NCBI GenBank assembly: GCA_020633055.1
Contig: JACKEJ010000008.1
Location: forward strand, 124,001 to 188,000
From: Sandaracinaceae bacterium
Lineage (GTDB): Bacteria; Myxococcota_A; Polyangia; Polyangiales; Houyiibacteriaceae
Length of the DNA stretch: 64,000 nt
Direction: 5' to 3'
Shown: in pieces, positions 34,605-43,122 of the stretch
Layout of the letters: each line of letters begins with the position of its first letter
Position numbering within the stretch: the first letter of the stretch is position 1
The notes under the pieces: model-generated
Told to the model about the DNA's origin: nothing
What the model saw: the letters and a program-made list of their open reading frames with translations, nothing else
Databases searched by the model: none
Translations under genes and position numbers: made by a program

Positions 34605-35177
34605 ATGACCAAGCCCGAGATCTACATCAGCACCGACGTCGAAGCCGACGGGCCCATCCCCGGGCCGCACTCCATGCTCAGCTTCGGGTCGGCCGCCTAC
34701 CTGGCCGACAAGACCCTGGTCAGCACCTTCAGCGCCAACCTCGAGACCCTCGAGGGGGCCACGGGCGCTCCGGACACGATGGCGTTCTGGGCCAAGAACC
34801 CCGAGGCGTGGGAGGCGTGCCGGCGTGACACCGAGGGCCCGGCGACCGTCATGCCGCGCTACGTGGCCTGGCTCGAGGCGCTGCCCGGGCGCCCCGTGTT
34901 CGTGGGCTACCCGGCCGCGTACGACTTCATGTTCGTGTACTGGTACCTGATTCGCTTCGCGGGGCGCTGCCCGTTCTCGCACTCGGCGTTGGACGTGAAG
35001 ACCCTGGCCATGGCGCTCCTGGGCGGGGGCTACCGCGACGCCACCAAGCGCCACATGCCCAAGCGCTGGTTCGACCCGCTGCCCCACACGCACGTCGCGC
35101 TCGACGACGCCATCGAACAGGGCGCGCTGTTCTGCAACATGCTGGCCGAGCTGCGGGCAGAGACGCCGCGCACGTGA
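34605..35177 (+). CDS. DEDDh 3'-5' exonuclease / exoribonuclease
   Basis: A 190-residue DnaQ-fold nuclease. The ligands are visible: Asp and Glu in ISTDVEADGPIPG, Asp in YPAAYDFMFVYW and His-x4-Asp in PHTHVALDDAIEQG. It resembles bacterial 3'-5' exoribonucleases of the RNase T-like group. It is a complete single domain; the start ATG is 43 bp after the preceding gene, so the two could be co-transcribed. Confidence 0.88.
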   Translation: MTKPEIYISTDVEADGPIPGPHSMLSFGSAAYLADKTLVSTFSANLETLEGATGAPDTMAFWAKNPEAWEACRRDTEGPATVMPRYVAWLEALPGRPVFVGYPAAYDFMFVYWYLIRFAGRCPFSHSALDVKTLAMALLGGGYRDATKRHMPKRWFDPLPHTHVALDDAIEQGALFCNMLAELRAETPRT

Positions 35178-35295
35178 CCCGAGCCGCGCTCGGCCCCGCT
35201 GGACGGGTCGGAGGGACGTGCCCTTGGGCGTGTGCGTGACCATGGGCTGGAGTGCGCCCGTGCTCGGAGAGTTCGAAGCGCGCTACGCTCACGCG

Positions 35296-35703
35296 ATGGA
35301 CGTCGGATTCTTGGTGCTGGGGCTGGTCACGCTGGCGGCCTACCTCGTGCTTCCCTGGTGGGCGCTGCGGCATGCCGTCGCGGTGCATCGGGCGTCCCCC
35401 ACGAGCCGGGCCCGCGCCGCGCTGAAGGTCGGCTTGGTGGGCGCCATGGTGGCCATCGCGGCGCCGCTCGTCGGGGTGGGGATCGTGATTCGTACGTTCG
35501 AGGACATCGCAGGTGCGGACAGCGCGTCCAGGGCTACGGCGCTCGCGCGGGGTCTCTCGGAGGCCATGAACTGCGGCGCTCTGCTGGCCTTGGTGGCCGT
35601 CGGCACGAGCGGGCTCACGGCGGCGCTGGCGTGGACCGTCACGCGGAACCGGACGCGCGGAGGTGACCCCGACGCCCCCACTTCGGAAGCAGGAAGCTCA
35701 TGA
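35296..35703 (+). CDS. Small membrane protein, MotA/TolQ/ExbB-like
   Basis: A 135-residue protein with three predicted membrane helices (FLVLGLVTLAAYLVLPWWAL; VGLVGAMVAIAAPLVGVGIV; AMNCGALLALVAVGTSGLTA). The segment ALARGLSEAMNCGALLALVA resembles the conserved helix of the MotA/TolQ/ExbB channel family. It has no TolR/ExbD partner. The ATG at 35296 removes a non-membrane extension. The stop overlaps the next gene's ATG (ATGA). Confidence 0.6.
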   Translation: MDVGFLVLGLVTLAAYLVLPWWALRHAVAVHRASPTSRARAALKVGLVGAMVAIAAPLVGVGIVIRTFEDIAGADSASRATALARGLSEAMNCGALLALVAVGTSGLTAALAWTVTRNRTRGGDPDAPTSEAGSS

Positions 35704-36080
35704 AGCATGTCACCAGCTGTCACTGCGGCGCCGTGCGCGCCGAGGTGGAGCTTCCCGACGAGGTCGTCGTGCAGCGCTGCAACTGCTCCATGTGCGAGCG
35801 CGTGGGCTTCCTCCACGTGATCGTGCCGAAGAGCCGCTTTCGCCTGCTGACCGACCCGACGGACATCACCACCTACACGTTCAACACGGGCGTGGCGCAG
35901 CACACGTTCTGCAAGCACTGCGGGGTGAAGCCCTTCTACACGCCGCGCTCCAACCCCGACGGCGTCAGCGTGAACCTGCGCTGCCTCGAGACGCGCCCAC
36001 CGCGCGTGACCATCGAGGACTTCGACGGGCAACACTGGGAGCAGCACGCCGACGCGCTGCGCGACCTGAGCCGCGCATAG
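35700..36080 (+). CDS. GFA/CENP-V family zinc protein
   Basis: A 126-residue glutathione-dependent-formaldehyde-activating (Gfa-like) domain: SCHCGAVRAEVEL, RCNCSMCERVG and HTFCKHCGVKPFYTPRS hold the expected Cys pairs for the two zinc ions. The family is named for formaldehyde/glutathione chemistry but most members are uncharacterised. It is translationally coupled to the upstream membrane protein. Confidence 0.92.
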   Translation: MKHVTSCHCGAVRAEVELPDEVVVQRCNCSMCERVGFLHVIVPKSRFRLLTDPTDITTYTFNTGVAQHTFCKHCGVKPFYTPRSNPDGVSVNLRCLETRPPRVTIEDFDGQHWEQHADALRDLSRA

Positions 36081-36187
36081 CGCTTCCCTGCGCGCAGTCC
36101 TGCCACGAGCGACGGGACACCGACGCGAACGAGGTGTTCCGACGACTTGCCTGTGGTCTCTGCCGGTCGACCGCAGCGAGCCGGACG

Positions 36188-37036
36188 TCAGGAGCGCGCC
36201 GTCCGAGCCTGGTAGGCGCGCGTCGTCTCGTTCTTGGCCGTGATGCGCTTCTGCGCCCCCACGGCGCGCTTCAGCCTCTCGGCCCAGCGCTCTGGCACAC
36301 CGCTCTCGACGACGCCGACGGGAGCCAGCCAGCGTGGCACCGTGACCTCGGGCCGACCGTGTTCGCACGACGCCACGATCTCCCGCGCGATGTCGGAGGG
36401 CCTCGACGTCGGGACACCGCGGATGTCGAGACCCGCCGTGAGGTCCGTCTGGACAGCCGAGGGCAGCACGGTCGTGATGGTGACGTTGGACTCGGCGATC
36501 TCCGATCGGATGGCGCGTGACAAGCTCGCCACACCGAACTTGCTGGCCGAGTACACCGCGGCGCCGGGCACGGTCATCTTCGCGGCCATCGAGGCCACGT
36601 TCACGATGTGGCCCCTGGTTCCTCACCGACGAGCATGCTGGCCAGGCAGCACCAAGCGCGTTCCGACGCGACGACACCGCCGAGGGTTGATCGCGATCTC
36701 GCGCAGCTGCAGCTCGAGCATCCTGCGTGCGTGTCGACGAACGCCCCGTGTGCGCTGGATCCCCGCGTTGTTCACCAGCACGTCGATGGGCCCGTGGCTG
36801 CAACGCAGCGTCCACAAGGCGCGAGCGAGACGCAAGCGGGGTCCGCGACGACACACGCGGACCGCGGTGGCTGTCGTCCCGATCGCGTCTGCCACAGCCT
36901 GGGCGGGCCGAGGATCGGCGTCGCCGATCACCACTCCAGGCGCCGGCGCGTGCCAGCGCCTCGGCCGTCGCCTTGCCGATGCCACGGCCCCCCGCCCGTG
37001 ACGCAGGCGACCGCTCGCTTCCAGCGAAACGCTCAC
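36188..37036 (-). pseudogene. Short-chain dehydrogenase/reductase, frameshifted
   Basis: SDR fragments appear in order but in different frames: an N-terminal GGG-RGIG-type NAD loop near 36990, then VVIGDADPRPAQAVADAIGT, DVLVNNAGIQRT, and from 36604 the intact C-terminal half with VYSASKFGVASLSRAIRSEI (the catalytic YxxxK) and VLPSAVQTDLTAG. At least four single-base indels lie between 36600 and 37036. The GTG overlaps the preceding gene's stop, showing a former operon. Either a recent pseudogene or local sequencing errors. Confidence 0.75.
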
Positions 37037-37725
37037 GTCGCAGCCCCCGTCGCGCGGGGAGCCCGGAGGCCGAAGTAGCCGACCACGTCCCAGCCGTGCC
37101 GGCCGCGGAGGAGTGCGCGGCCCAGGTACACCCCCGGCACGATCTCGACGAGCTCGTCGCGCGTCCGCGGGAGCACCAGCGGGTTGCCGTGCTCGGGCGC
37201 GTCGTACGTGATCGACCGCACCATGCCGTGCGGCGCCACCGGCGAGCTCTCGAGCGCGTGGTAGAAGGGGAAGCCGATCAGCTCGTCGCCCTGCGTCCGA
37301 AACGCGTAGCGAGGCAAGGCGATGGTAGCGGCGATGCGCGAGCTCTTGGTGAGGCGGTTGTAGCCCGTGCCCGCCGTGGCGGAGAAGCTCTTCCCGGTCC
37401 ATCCGATGCCGCCGAGCCATTGCCCGAGCCGGACCAAACGGTCGAGCCCCACCAGCCAGGGTGAGCCGTGGAGGTTCATCACGATGCCTTCGCAGTCACC
37501 GTCGGGGGACTCGGGCGCCGTGCCCTGCGCGAAGAGCCAGGGCAGGCGATAGTGCGCCGCTGGCGCGCACAGCTCCTGCAACCATGCCCAGCCCTCGCGC
37601 TCACTCCGCTCAGGGCTGGTTTCGGCGAGACGCCGCAGGCGGGTCAGGCGTTCCTCGTCGCTCTCGCGGCGCTGGGGTGTTGCTCGTGAGGCGGCGAATG
37701 GCGTGGTGGCGTGGGTGCTGGGCAT
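37033..37725 (-). CDS. Hypothetical protein, divergent from TetR regulator
   Basis: A 230-residue protein starting at the ATG at 37725 (MPSTHATTPFAASR). Notable segments are YRLPWLFAQGTAPESPDGDC, GWTGKSFSATAGTGYNRLTK and GLRAPRATG at the end. No clear signal peptide or membrane helix. It looks like conserved actinobacterial/myxobacterial hypotheticals that accompany SDR genes, but I cannot name a family. It shares a large dyad operator with the divergent TetR gene and overlaps the SDR pseudogene, so a TetR-controlled two-gene operon is inferred. Confidence 0.7.
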   Translation of the reverse strand: MPSTHATTPFAASRATPQRRESDEERLTRLRRLAETSPERSEREGWAWLQELCAPAAHYRLPWLFAQGTAPESPDGDCEGIVMNLHGSPWLVGLDRLVRLGQWLGGIGWTGKSFSATAGTGYNRLTKSSRIAATIALPRYAFRTQGDELIGFPFYHALESSPVAPHGMVRSITYDAPEHGNPLVLPRTRDELVEIVPGVYLGRALLRGRHGWDVVGYFGLRAPRATGAAT

Positions 37726-37772
37726 GGCTCTCGTGTGGGCGGTGAGTCGCTCGGAGCGTGGCTCCTCGAGCG

Positions 37773-37820
37773 GGACTCGTTCATTTTTGGTACCGATACG
37801 TACCAAAAATGAACGAGTCC
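37773..37820. promoter_or_regulatory. 48-bp dyad operator (TetR/hypothetical intergenic)
   Basis: Two 21-bp arms are perfect inverted repeats (37773-37793, 37800-37820; core TTCATTTTTGGTAC) around the 6-bp centre CGATAC. The site is AT-rich, lies between divergent genes 60 bp from the TetR start and 48 bp from the other start, and is the obvious target of the TetR protein. Confidence 0.8.
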
Positions 37821-37881
37821 TTCTGGCGTTGTCAAGCCGTGCCCGTCAGAGTCAGTCGCGTCGCAGCGTCGTCCCCAACCC

Positions 37882-38583
37882 ATGCCCCCACCCATCCACC
37901 GCCCCTATCTCGGTGAGTCCGCCGAGCAGCGCGTCGAGACGCGACGCAAGACGCTGATCGACACGGCGTTCGCGCAGCTGTCCGACGACGGCGGTTGGAG
38001 GGGTCTCTCCATTGCGCAGCTGTGCCGGGATGCGCAGCTCAACAAGCGCTACTTCTACGAGAGCTTCTCCGATCTGGAGTCGCTGGCGGGGGCGGTCGTG
38101 GACGACCTGGCCGTCCAGTTGCTCGGCATTGGCAGTGAGGCCGCGATCGAGGCCATGAGCGCGGGCATGGACACCGCGACGCTCGCACGTCAGGTGCTCG
38201 GTCGCGTCATCGGCTGGTTGGTGGAGGACCCTCGTCGACCGAAGGTGCTGTTCACGACGATGAGCGACCACCCTCACACGCAGGCTCACCGGCAGGAGAC
38301 CATCAACACGCTCGCCCAGGGCCTCTCCGCGTTCAGCCTCGACTACCACCACGCGCCTGGGCCCCTCCCCATCGCGCAGATCGGCTCCGCGATGCTGATC
38401 GGCGGGAGCGCGGAGATCATCCTCGGCTGGCTCTCTGGGCAGTTCGACATGACCTTCGACGAGCTGCTCGATGACGTCGCGGCCCTCTGGGTCGCCGTGG
38501 GCGACGGCGCCATCGCGGCCACCAAGAGGCGCCGCGACGGCGAGGGGTCGAAGGTCGAGCGGGGATCGAAGCCGCGTAGGTAG
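37882..38583 (+). CDS. TetR-family transcriptional regulator
   Basis: A 233-residue regulator. The N-terminal helix-turn-helix is TLIDTAFAQLSDDGGWRGLS then IAQLCRDAQLNKRYFYESFSD, the typical TetR recognition helix. The C-terminal ligand domain is helical (IGSAMLIGGSAEIILGWLSG); a basic tail ends the protein. The ligand is unknown. It probably represses itself and the divergent 37725 gene through the dyad at 37773-37820. Confidence 0.93.
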   Translation: MPPPIHRPYLGESAEQRVETRRKTLIDTAFAQLSDDGGWRGLSIAQLCRDAQLNKRYFYESFSDLESLAGAVVDDLAVQLLGIGSEAAIEAMSAGMDTATLARQVLGRVIGWLVEDPRRPKVLFTTMSDHPHTQAHRQETINTLAQGLSAFSLDYHHAPGPLPIAQIGSAMLIGGSAEIILGWLSGQFDMTFDELLDDVAALWVAVGDGAIAATKRRRDGEGSKVERGSKPRR

Positions 38584-38614
38584 GACGCCCGGTCCGGAGC
38601 GTCGCCCGCGGACG

Positions 38615-40297
38615 TCACTCTGCCGCGCGCGCTGCGCCGAGCATCTGCTGCGCGCGCTCGTAGGCAACGAGGACAGCTGCCAACGACGCACGCAGGGTGT
38701 TCGTGTCGGTTCCAACGCCATGAACGACCCGCCCATCCTCGCCGCGAAGGCCGACGTACGCCGCCGCCTCCGCTTCCGCCCCGACAGCCAACGCATGCTG
38801 GCTGAAGTGGACGACGCGCAGCGCGCCTCCATCGGCGTCGACGAGCGCGTTGACGAGCGCCTCCACGGGCCCGCTGCCGACGCCGCGCAGCGCGCGGGTC
38901 TGCCACACCAACGACAGCTCCACCGCGCGGTCCTGGTCGACGGGACGAACCGCGACCTCGCCCAGCCCGAGCTGGCTCGGGGTACGCACGAAGTGGGTTT
39001 GGAACATCTGGTGCAGCGTCGCGCTGTCGACCTCGGCCTCCGCGCGTTCGCTGTGTTCCTGCACGACGCCGCTGACCTCGATGGCCACACCCCGAGGCAA
39101 CACGAAGCCATGGTCCGTCTCGAGCAGGTACGCCACCCCGCCCTTCCCGGACTGGCTGTTGACGCGGATGACGGCCTCGTAGCTGCGGCCGACGTCGTGT
39201 GGGTCGATGGGCAAGTAGGGGACCTCCCACACGCCGTCCGTCCGCTCGCGTTGCGCGGCCAGGCCCTTCTTGATGGCGTCCTGATGGGACCCGGAGAACG
39301 CCGTGTACACGAGCTCGCCCGCATACGGGTGTCGGGGGTGCACCGGGAGCCTGTTGCAGTGCTCGGCCGTGCGCACCAACGCGTCGATGTCGCTCAGGTC
39401 GAGACCCGGGTCGACGCCCTGCGTGTGCAGGTTGAGCGCCAGCGTGACGATGTCCACGTTCCCCGTGCGCTCACCGTTGCCGAACAGCGTCCCCTCGATG
39501 CGGTCGGCGCCCGCCAACAGGGCGAGCTCGGCTGCGGCGACCGCCGTCCCCCGGTCGTTGTGCGGGTGCACGCTGAGCACCACGTGCTTACGGTCGGGCA
39601 AGCGCTGCGAGAACCACTCGATGCGATCCGCGTAGACGTTCGGCGTCGTCATCTCCACGGTGGCGGGCAGGTTGATCACGATCGGCCGGTTGGGCCCGGG
39701 CTGCCACACGTCCATGACCGCGGTGCAGACCTCGAGCGCATAGTCCAGCTCGGTCCCGGTGAAGCTCTCCGGAGAGTACTCGAGTACGATCTCGGTCCCC
39801 GTCATCGCCTCTGCGCGCGCTCGCACGCGCTCGGTGCCGCGCACCGCAATGTCGCGAATGCCCGCACAGTCCAGGCCGAAGACGACGCGGCGCTGGAGGG
39901 TCGACGTGGAATTGTAGAGGTGCACGATGGCGCGCCGTGCACCGACGAGCGCTTCGAACGTGCGGTCGATGAGCTCCGGGCGCGCCTGCGTCAGCACCTG
40001 GATGGTCACGTCCGCCGGGATGGCGTCTTCCTCGATCAGCGCGCGGACGAAGTCGAAGTCCGGCTGGGACGCGGCGGGGAAGCCGACCTCGATCTCTTTG
40101 AAGCCCATCGCGACGAGCGCCTGGAACATGCGCTGCTTGCGGGCGATGCCCATGGGCTCCACCAGCGCCTGGTTTCCGTCGCGGAGGTCGACGCTGCACC
40201 ACGTGGGCGCGGTCGTCGTGCGCCGGGACGGCCAGGTGCGCTGCGGAAAGTCGGGCGTGGGATCGGGCTGGTACTTGTGGGATGGCATCGATGGCAT
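38615..40297 (-). CDS. leuA: 2-isopropylmalate synthase, LeuA2 type
   Basis: A 560-residue enzyme for the first committed leucine step: acetyl-CoA plus 2-oxoisovalerate to 2-isopropylmalate. Start MPSMPSHKYQPDPT at 40297 matches type 2 LeuA. Motifs are CSVDLRDGNQALVEPM (metal and substrate), GFKEIEVGFPAASQPDFDFV, LSVHPHNDRGTAVAAAELA and GTLFGNGERTGNVD. The C-terminal regulatory domain (VGSGPVEALVNALVDADG) that binds leucine is complete. Expression is likely governed by the leader described at 40350-40522. No other leu gene is adjacent. Confidence 0.95.
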   Translation of the reverse strand: MPSMPSHKYQPDPTPDFPQRTWPSRRTTTAPTWCSVDLRDGNQALVEPMGIARKQRMFQALVAMGFKEIEVGFPAASQPDFDFVRALIEEDAIPADVTIQVLTQARPELIDRTFEALVGARRAIVHLYNSTSTLQRRVVFGLDCAGIRDIAVRGTERVRARAEAMTGTEIVLEYSPESFTGTELDYALEVCTAVMDVWQPGPNRPIVINLPATVEMTTPNVYADRIEWFSQRLPDRKHVVLSVHPHNDRGTAVAAAELALLAGADRIEGTLFGNGERTGNVDIVTLALNLHTQGVDPGLDLSDIDALVRTAEHCNRLPVHPRHPYAGELVYTAFSGSHQDAIKKGLAAQRERTDGVWEVPYLPIDPHDVGRSYEAVIRVNSQSGKGGVAYLLETDHGFVLPRGVAIEVSGVVQEHSERAEAEVDSATLHQMFQTHFVRTPSQLGLGEVAVRPVDQDRAVELSLVWQTRALRGVGSGPVEALVNALVDADGGALRVVHFSQHALAVGAEAEAAAYVGLRGEDGRVVHGVGTDTNTLRASLAAVLVAYERAQQMLGAARAAE

Positions 40298-40349
40298 GGA
40301 GCTGTCCTTGGCCGGCTCGAAGCCGAGGGGAACCGCGCCATCGCGCAAA

Positions 40350-40377
40350 CACCCCGCGGCGGAGGGCCGGCGGGGTG
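40350..40377 (-). terminator. leuA attenuator hairpin
   Basis: Minus strand CACCCCGC / GCGGGGTG, a perfect 8-bp stem with a 12-nt loop, followed by TTTG. It lies 40 nt after the leader peptide stop and 52 nt before the leuA ATG, where an attenuator terminator is expected. The U-tract is short, as often in GC-rich genomes. Confidence 0.6.
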
Positions 40378-40417
40378 GTGGAACGTTGGAGACGAAGACA
40401 ACGTGAACGCGTGCGCG

Positions 40418-40486
40418 CTAGGCACCCCTGCCGACCGGGCATAGACCCGATAGGAGGAGGCTGTTCAGCGCGCGACGAGCGAACAT
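40418..40486 (-). CDS. leuL: Leucine-rich leader peptide (leuA attenuation)
   Basis: A 22-residue peptide MFARRALNSLLLSGLCPVGR(GA) with five Leu codons in a nine-codon window, including two CTA, a rare codon in such GC-rich DNA. Ribosome stalling at low leucyl-tRNA would favour read-through of the hairpin at 40350-40377. The leader region itself contains a CGGG...CCCG pause-like stem at 40436-40449. It is directly upstream of leuA in the same orientation. No ribosome site precedes the ATG, and the promoter position predicts a leaderless transcript. Confidence 0.7.
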   Translation of the reverse strand: MFARRALNSLLLSGLCPVGRGA

Positions 40487-40493
40487 GGGAGAC

Positions 40494-40522
40494 AGCCTAG
40501 TGCGCGCCTCCGTGGATGTCCA
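40494..40522 (-). promoter_or_regulatory. leuA promoter, leaderless leader peptide
   Basis: TGGACA (-35, 40517-40522) and TAGGCT (-10, 40494-40499) are separated by 17 bp. Counting seven bases past the -10 places +1 at the A of the leader ATG (40486). Confidence 0.55.
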
Positions 40523-40586
40523 GCGCGAGCGCGTGCGGCGCCGCGTGGCCGGGGCCCCGTGGGACGTCGACGACCGCGAGCAGCCG

Positions 40587-41489
40587 TCAACGCTCGGCAG
40601 CCACCCGCGCCAGCTGCATGAAGGCATCCAGCACCGGGTTGTGCGCGTCGGTGTGGGTGGCCAGCACCAGCGGCAAGGTGGCACCCGAGGTGACGCGCAC
40701 GTAGCGCACGCCATCGCTGCGCATGGACTGGAGCGAAGCCGGCACCAGCGCCACGCCCAGACCCGCGGCCGCCAGGTGCACGAGCGACGCGGCGTGGCCT
40801 GCGTGCGCGGCCACGCGCAGGGGCCGCCCCTCGGCGGCAGCGAGGCGGTCCACCAGCGCGCTCAGGCTGGACCCGAGCCCCGGCGAAGGCAGCAGCAGAG
40901 GCTGGTCGAGCAGGGTCGCGAACGCGACGCGCTTGCGGCCGGCGAGCGGGTGGTCGGGGGAGAGCGCGGCGAACAGCGGCTCCCGCACGAGCACGAGGCT
41001 CGAGAGCGCGTCGGGCAACGCACCGCTGGGGCGCACGAACGCGGCGTCCACCTCGCGCTGGTGCACTGCCTCGAGCAGCGCCGCGGTGGACCGTTCGACG
41101 AGCTCGATGTGCACCTTGGGCCGCTCCTGACCCAACGTGCGGATGAGCCCGGGCACCAACGGATGGAACGTGGCCGAAGGCGAGGTGCCGAGGCGCAGGC
41201 GCCCCTCCACGCCCCCCGCCAAGCCGCGTGCGCGGGCGACCAAGTCGTCGAGCTCCACCAGCAGACGACGCGCGTCCTGCGCCACGAGGCGGGCCGCGTC
41301 GGTGGCGACCATGCTGCGCCCTCGCCGCACGAAGAGCTGGACGCGCAGGTCGTCCTCCAGCTCGGCCATGGTGCGGCTGAGCGCCGGCTGGGCGATGTGG
41401 ATGCGCCGCGACGCTTCACGCACTCCCCCGGCGTCCAGCACGGCGAGGAATTGGCGAAGCCGGCGGGTGTCGACATTCGATATCTCCAC
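40587..41489 (-). CDS. LysR-family transcriptional regulator
   Basis: A 300-residue LysR regulator with N-terminal winged helix FLAVLDAGGVREASRRIHIA then QPALSRTMAELED, and a co-inducer domain (RLRLGTSPSATFHPLVPGLI; AAGLGVALVPASLQ). It is divergent from the methyltransferase gene with 62 bp between starts, the usual arrangement for a LysR target. Its 3' end is 65 bp before the leuA promoter, on the same strand, so regulation of leuA by read-through is possible but not shown. Confidence 0.92.
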   Translation of the reverse strand: MEISNVDTRRLRQFLAVLDAGGVREASRRIHIAQPALSRTMAELEDDLRVQLFVRRGRSMVATDAARLVAQDARRLLVELDDLVARARGLAGGVEGRLRLGTSPSATFHPLVPGLIRTLGQERPKVHIELVERSTAALLEAVHQREVDAAFVRPSGALPDALSSLVLVREPLFAALSPDHPLAGRKRVAFATLLDQPLLLPSPGLGSSLSALVDRLAAAEGRPLRVAAHAGHAASLVHLAAAGLGVALVPASLQSMRSDGVRYVRVTSGATLPLVLATHTDAHNPVLDAFMQLARVAAER

Positions 41490-41551
41490 AGTATCGATCG
41501 CAATCTAGCTGATATTGGTGTGCGTTCAATAGGGACCCCACACTGAAACCC

Positions 41552-42322
41552 ATGACACACGCCACCCTCGACGCCGGCCGCACCTTCGACGCGGCCCAGT
41601 ACCAACGGAACGCCGCCTTCGTGCCTCAGCTGGGCCACGTGATCCTGGACTGGCTCGACCCACGACCGGGCGAGGTCGTCCTCGACCTGGGCGCGGGCGA
41701 CGGGGTGCTCACCGAAGAGCTGGTGAAGCGGGGCGCGCGTGTGGTGGCTGGCGACGCGTCTCCGTCCATGGTGGAGGCCGCGCGCGCCCTCGGGCTGGAC
41801 GCTCGCTTGGTCGACGGAGAAGCGCTCACGTTCGATGGTGAGTTCGACGCCGTGTTCTCGAGCGCTGCGCTGCACTGGATGCCCGACGCGGATGGCGTCT
41901 CGGCGGGTGTGTTCCGGGCGCTGCGCCCCGGCGGTCGCTTCGTGGCCGAGCAGGGCGGCTTCGGCTGCGTCGCGGCCGTGCGCGTGGCGTTGGGCTCGGC
42001 GATGGAGCGGGCCGGTGTGGATGCGTCGGGTGCCGACCCCTGGTACTTCCCCACCCCAGAGCATCACCGCGCCGTGCTGGAGCGCGCCGGCTTCGTCGTG
42101 GACGAGATCGTGCTCGTCGCGCGGCCGACCGTGCTGAACGCGGGCTTCGCGGGTTGGCTCGAGACGTTTGGCCGCGCCCAGCTCGCGCGCGTCCCCGAGG
42201 CACGGCGCGCCGAGGTGCTCGCCCACGCCGTCGCGCGCCTCGAGGCCACGCTGCGGGACGAGCAGGGCCGCGACGTGGCGGACTACACGCGCCTGCGCTT
42301 CCGGGCGCACAAGCCCCGCTGA
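41552..42322 (+). CDS. Class I SAM-dependent methyltransferase
   Basis: A 256-residue methyltransferase related to trans-aconitate methyltransferase-like proteins. Motif I is VVLDLGAGDGVLTEELVKRG, motif II VVAGDASPSMVEAAR, and the later LHWMPDADGVSAGVFRALRP and GGRFVAEQGGFG are typical. The substrate is unknown. It is probably controlled by the divergent LysR protein. Confidence 0.9.
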   Translation: MTHATLDAGRTFDAAQYQRNAAFVPQLGHVILDWLDPRPGEVVLDLGAGDGVLTEELVKRGARVVAGDASPSMVEAARALGLDARLVDGEALTFDGEFDAVFSSAALHWMPDADGVSAGVFRALRPGGRFVAEQGGFGCVAAVRVALGSAMERAGVDASGADPWYFPTPEHHRAVLERAGFVVDEIVLVARPTVLNAGFAGWLETFGRAQLARVPEARRAEVLAHAVARLEATLRDEQGRDVADYTRLRFRAHKPR

Positions 42323-42479
42323 GCGCGGCCTTTCGGTAGCCCGCACTCGGCGGTATGGCGTGTCACGACGCCCACGCGAGTGCGGCTCTTGGTGCGCCAC
42401 GGGCCGGCGGGAACGCGCGCGTCGTGAAAGGAAACTCAATGATTTCGAGATGGCACGGGTCCTGCGTTGTCGTTTGGAC

Positions 42480-43094
42480 ATGACCACACGACATCACTCC
42501 ACTCTCGCGCTCTTGCTCCTCCTGGCCCTCGGCGCGCCCCAGCTGGCCGCGTGTGAGAGCAACGCCGCCGCCGCCGCTCCCGCGGCCCCGACCGAGGAGC
42601 CGTCGGGCGCGGTCGCCGTGCAGGCCCCCAGCGCGCCGCGCACCGCCCCGGCGGACGACTCGACGGAGGCCCCGTCCCCGACCGCGCCTGCCGCACTCCC
42701 CGAAGGGGTCGCGCCCCCGCGTGCCGCGCGCTTCGGTGCCAGGGGGACCACCTCCACCAGCGACACCGTGACGGTGCGCCGGCTGGTCGTCGCGCACGAC
42801 GTCGTCGACCGCGAGCCCATCGTGCGCGAGGGTGCCTTCACGGCTGGCGAGGACCGCGTCTTCGCGTTCGTCGAGGCGCGCAACCCGGACGTCGCCGACG
42901 CGTCCATCCGCATCTACTTCGACGGGCCGAACGGCCAGCGTGTGGGCGACATCGGGCTCGCCGTGCCCGGCGCGCAGCGCCGCTGGCGCACCTGGGGCTT
43001 CAGCCGCTACGTGACCGCGCCAGGCACGTGGGAGGCCGTGGTGGTCGACGACGCGGGGACCGTCCTCGCGCGTGAGGCCTTCGAGGTGCGCTGA
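42480..43094 (+). CDS. DUF2914 lipoprotein
   Basis: A 204-residue lipoprotein. Signal peptide LALLLLLALGAPQLAAC ends in the lipobox LAAC. A Pro/Ala-rich linker (about residues 25-85) leads to a C-terminal DUF2914 domain: RRLVVAHDVVDREPIVREGA, then EDRVFAFVEARNPD, and WEAVVVDDAGTVLAREAFEV. DUF2914 is common in Deltaproteobacteria/Myxococcota envelope proteins; function unknown. The ATG at 42480 is chosen because it opens the signal peptide. Confidence 0.88.
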   Translation: MTTRHHSTLALLLLLALGAPQLAACESNAAAAAPAAPTEEPSGAVAVQAPSAPRTAPADDSTEAPSPTAPAALPEGVAPPRAARFGARGTTSTSDTVTVRRLVVAHDVVDREPIVREGAFTAGEDRVFAFVEARNPDVADASIRIYFDGPNGQRVGDIGLAVPGAQRRWRTWGFSRYVTAPGTWEAVVVDDAGTVLAREAFEVR

Positions 43095-43122
43095 GCACGC
43101 CGCGCGTGGCTACCGGGCCTGG

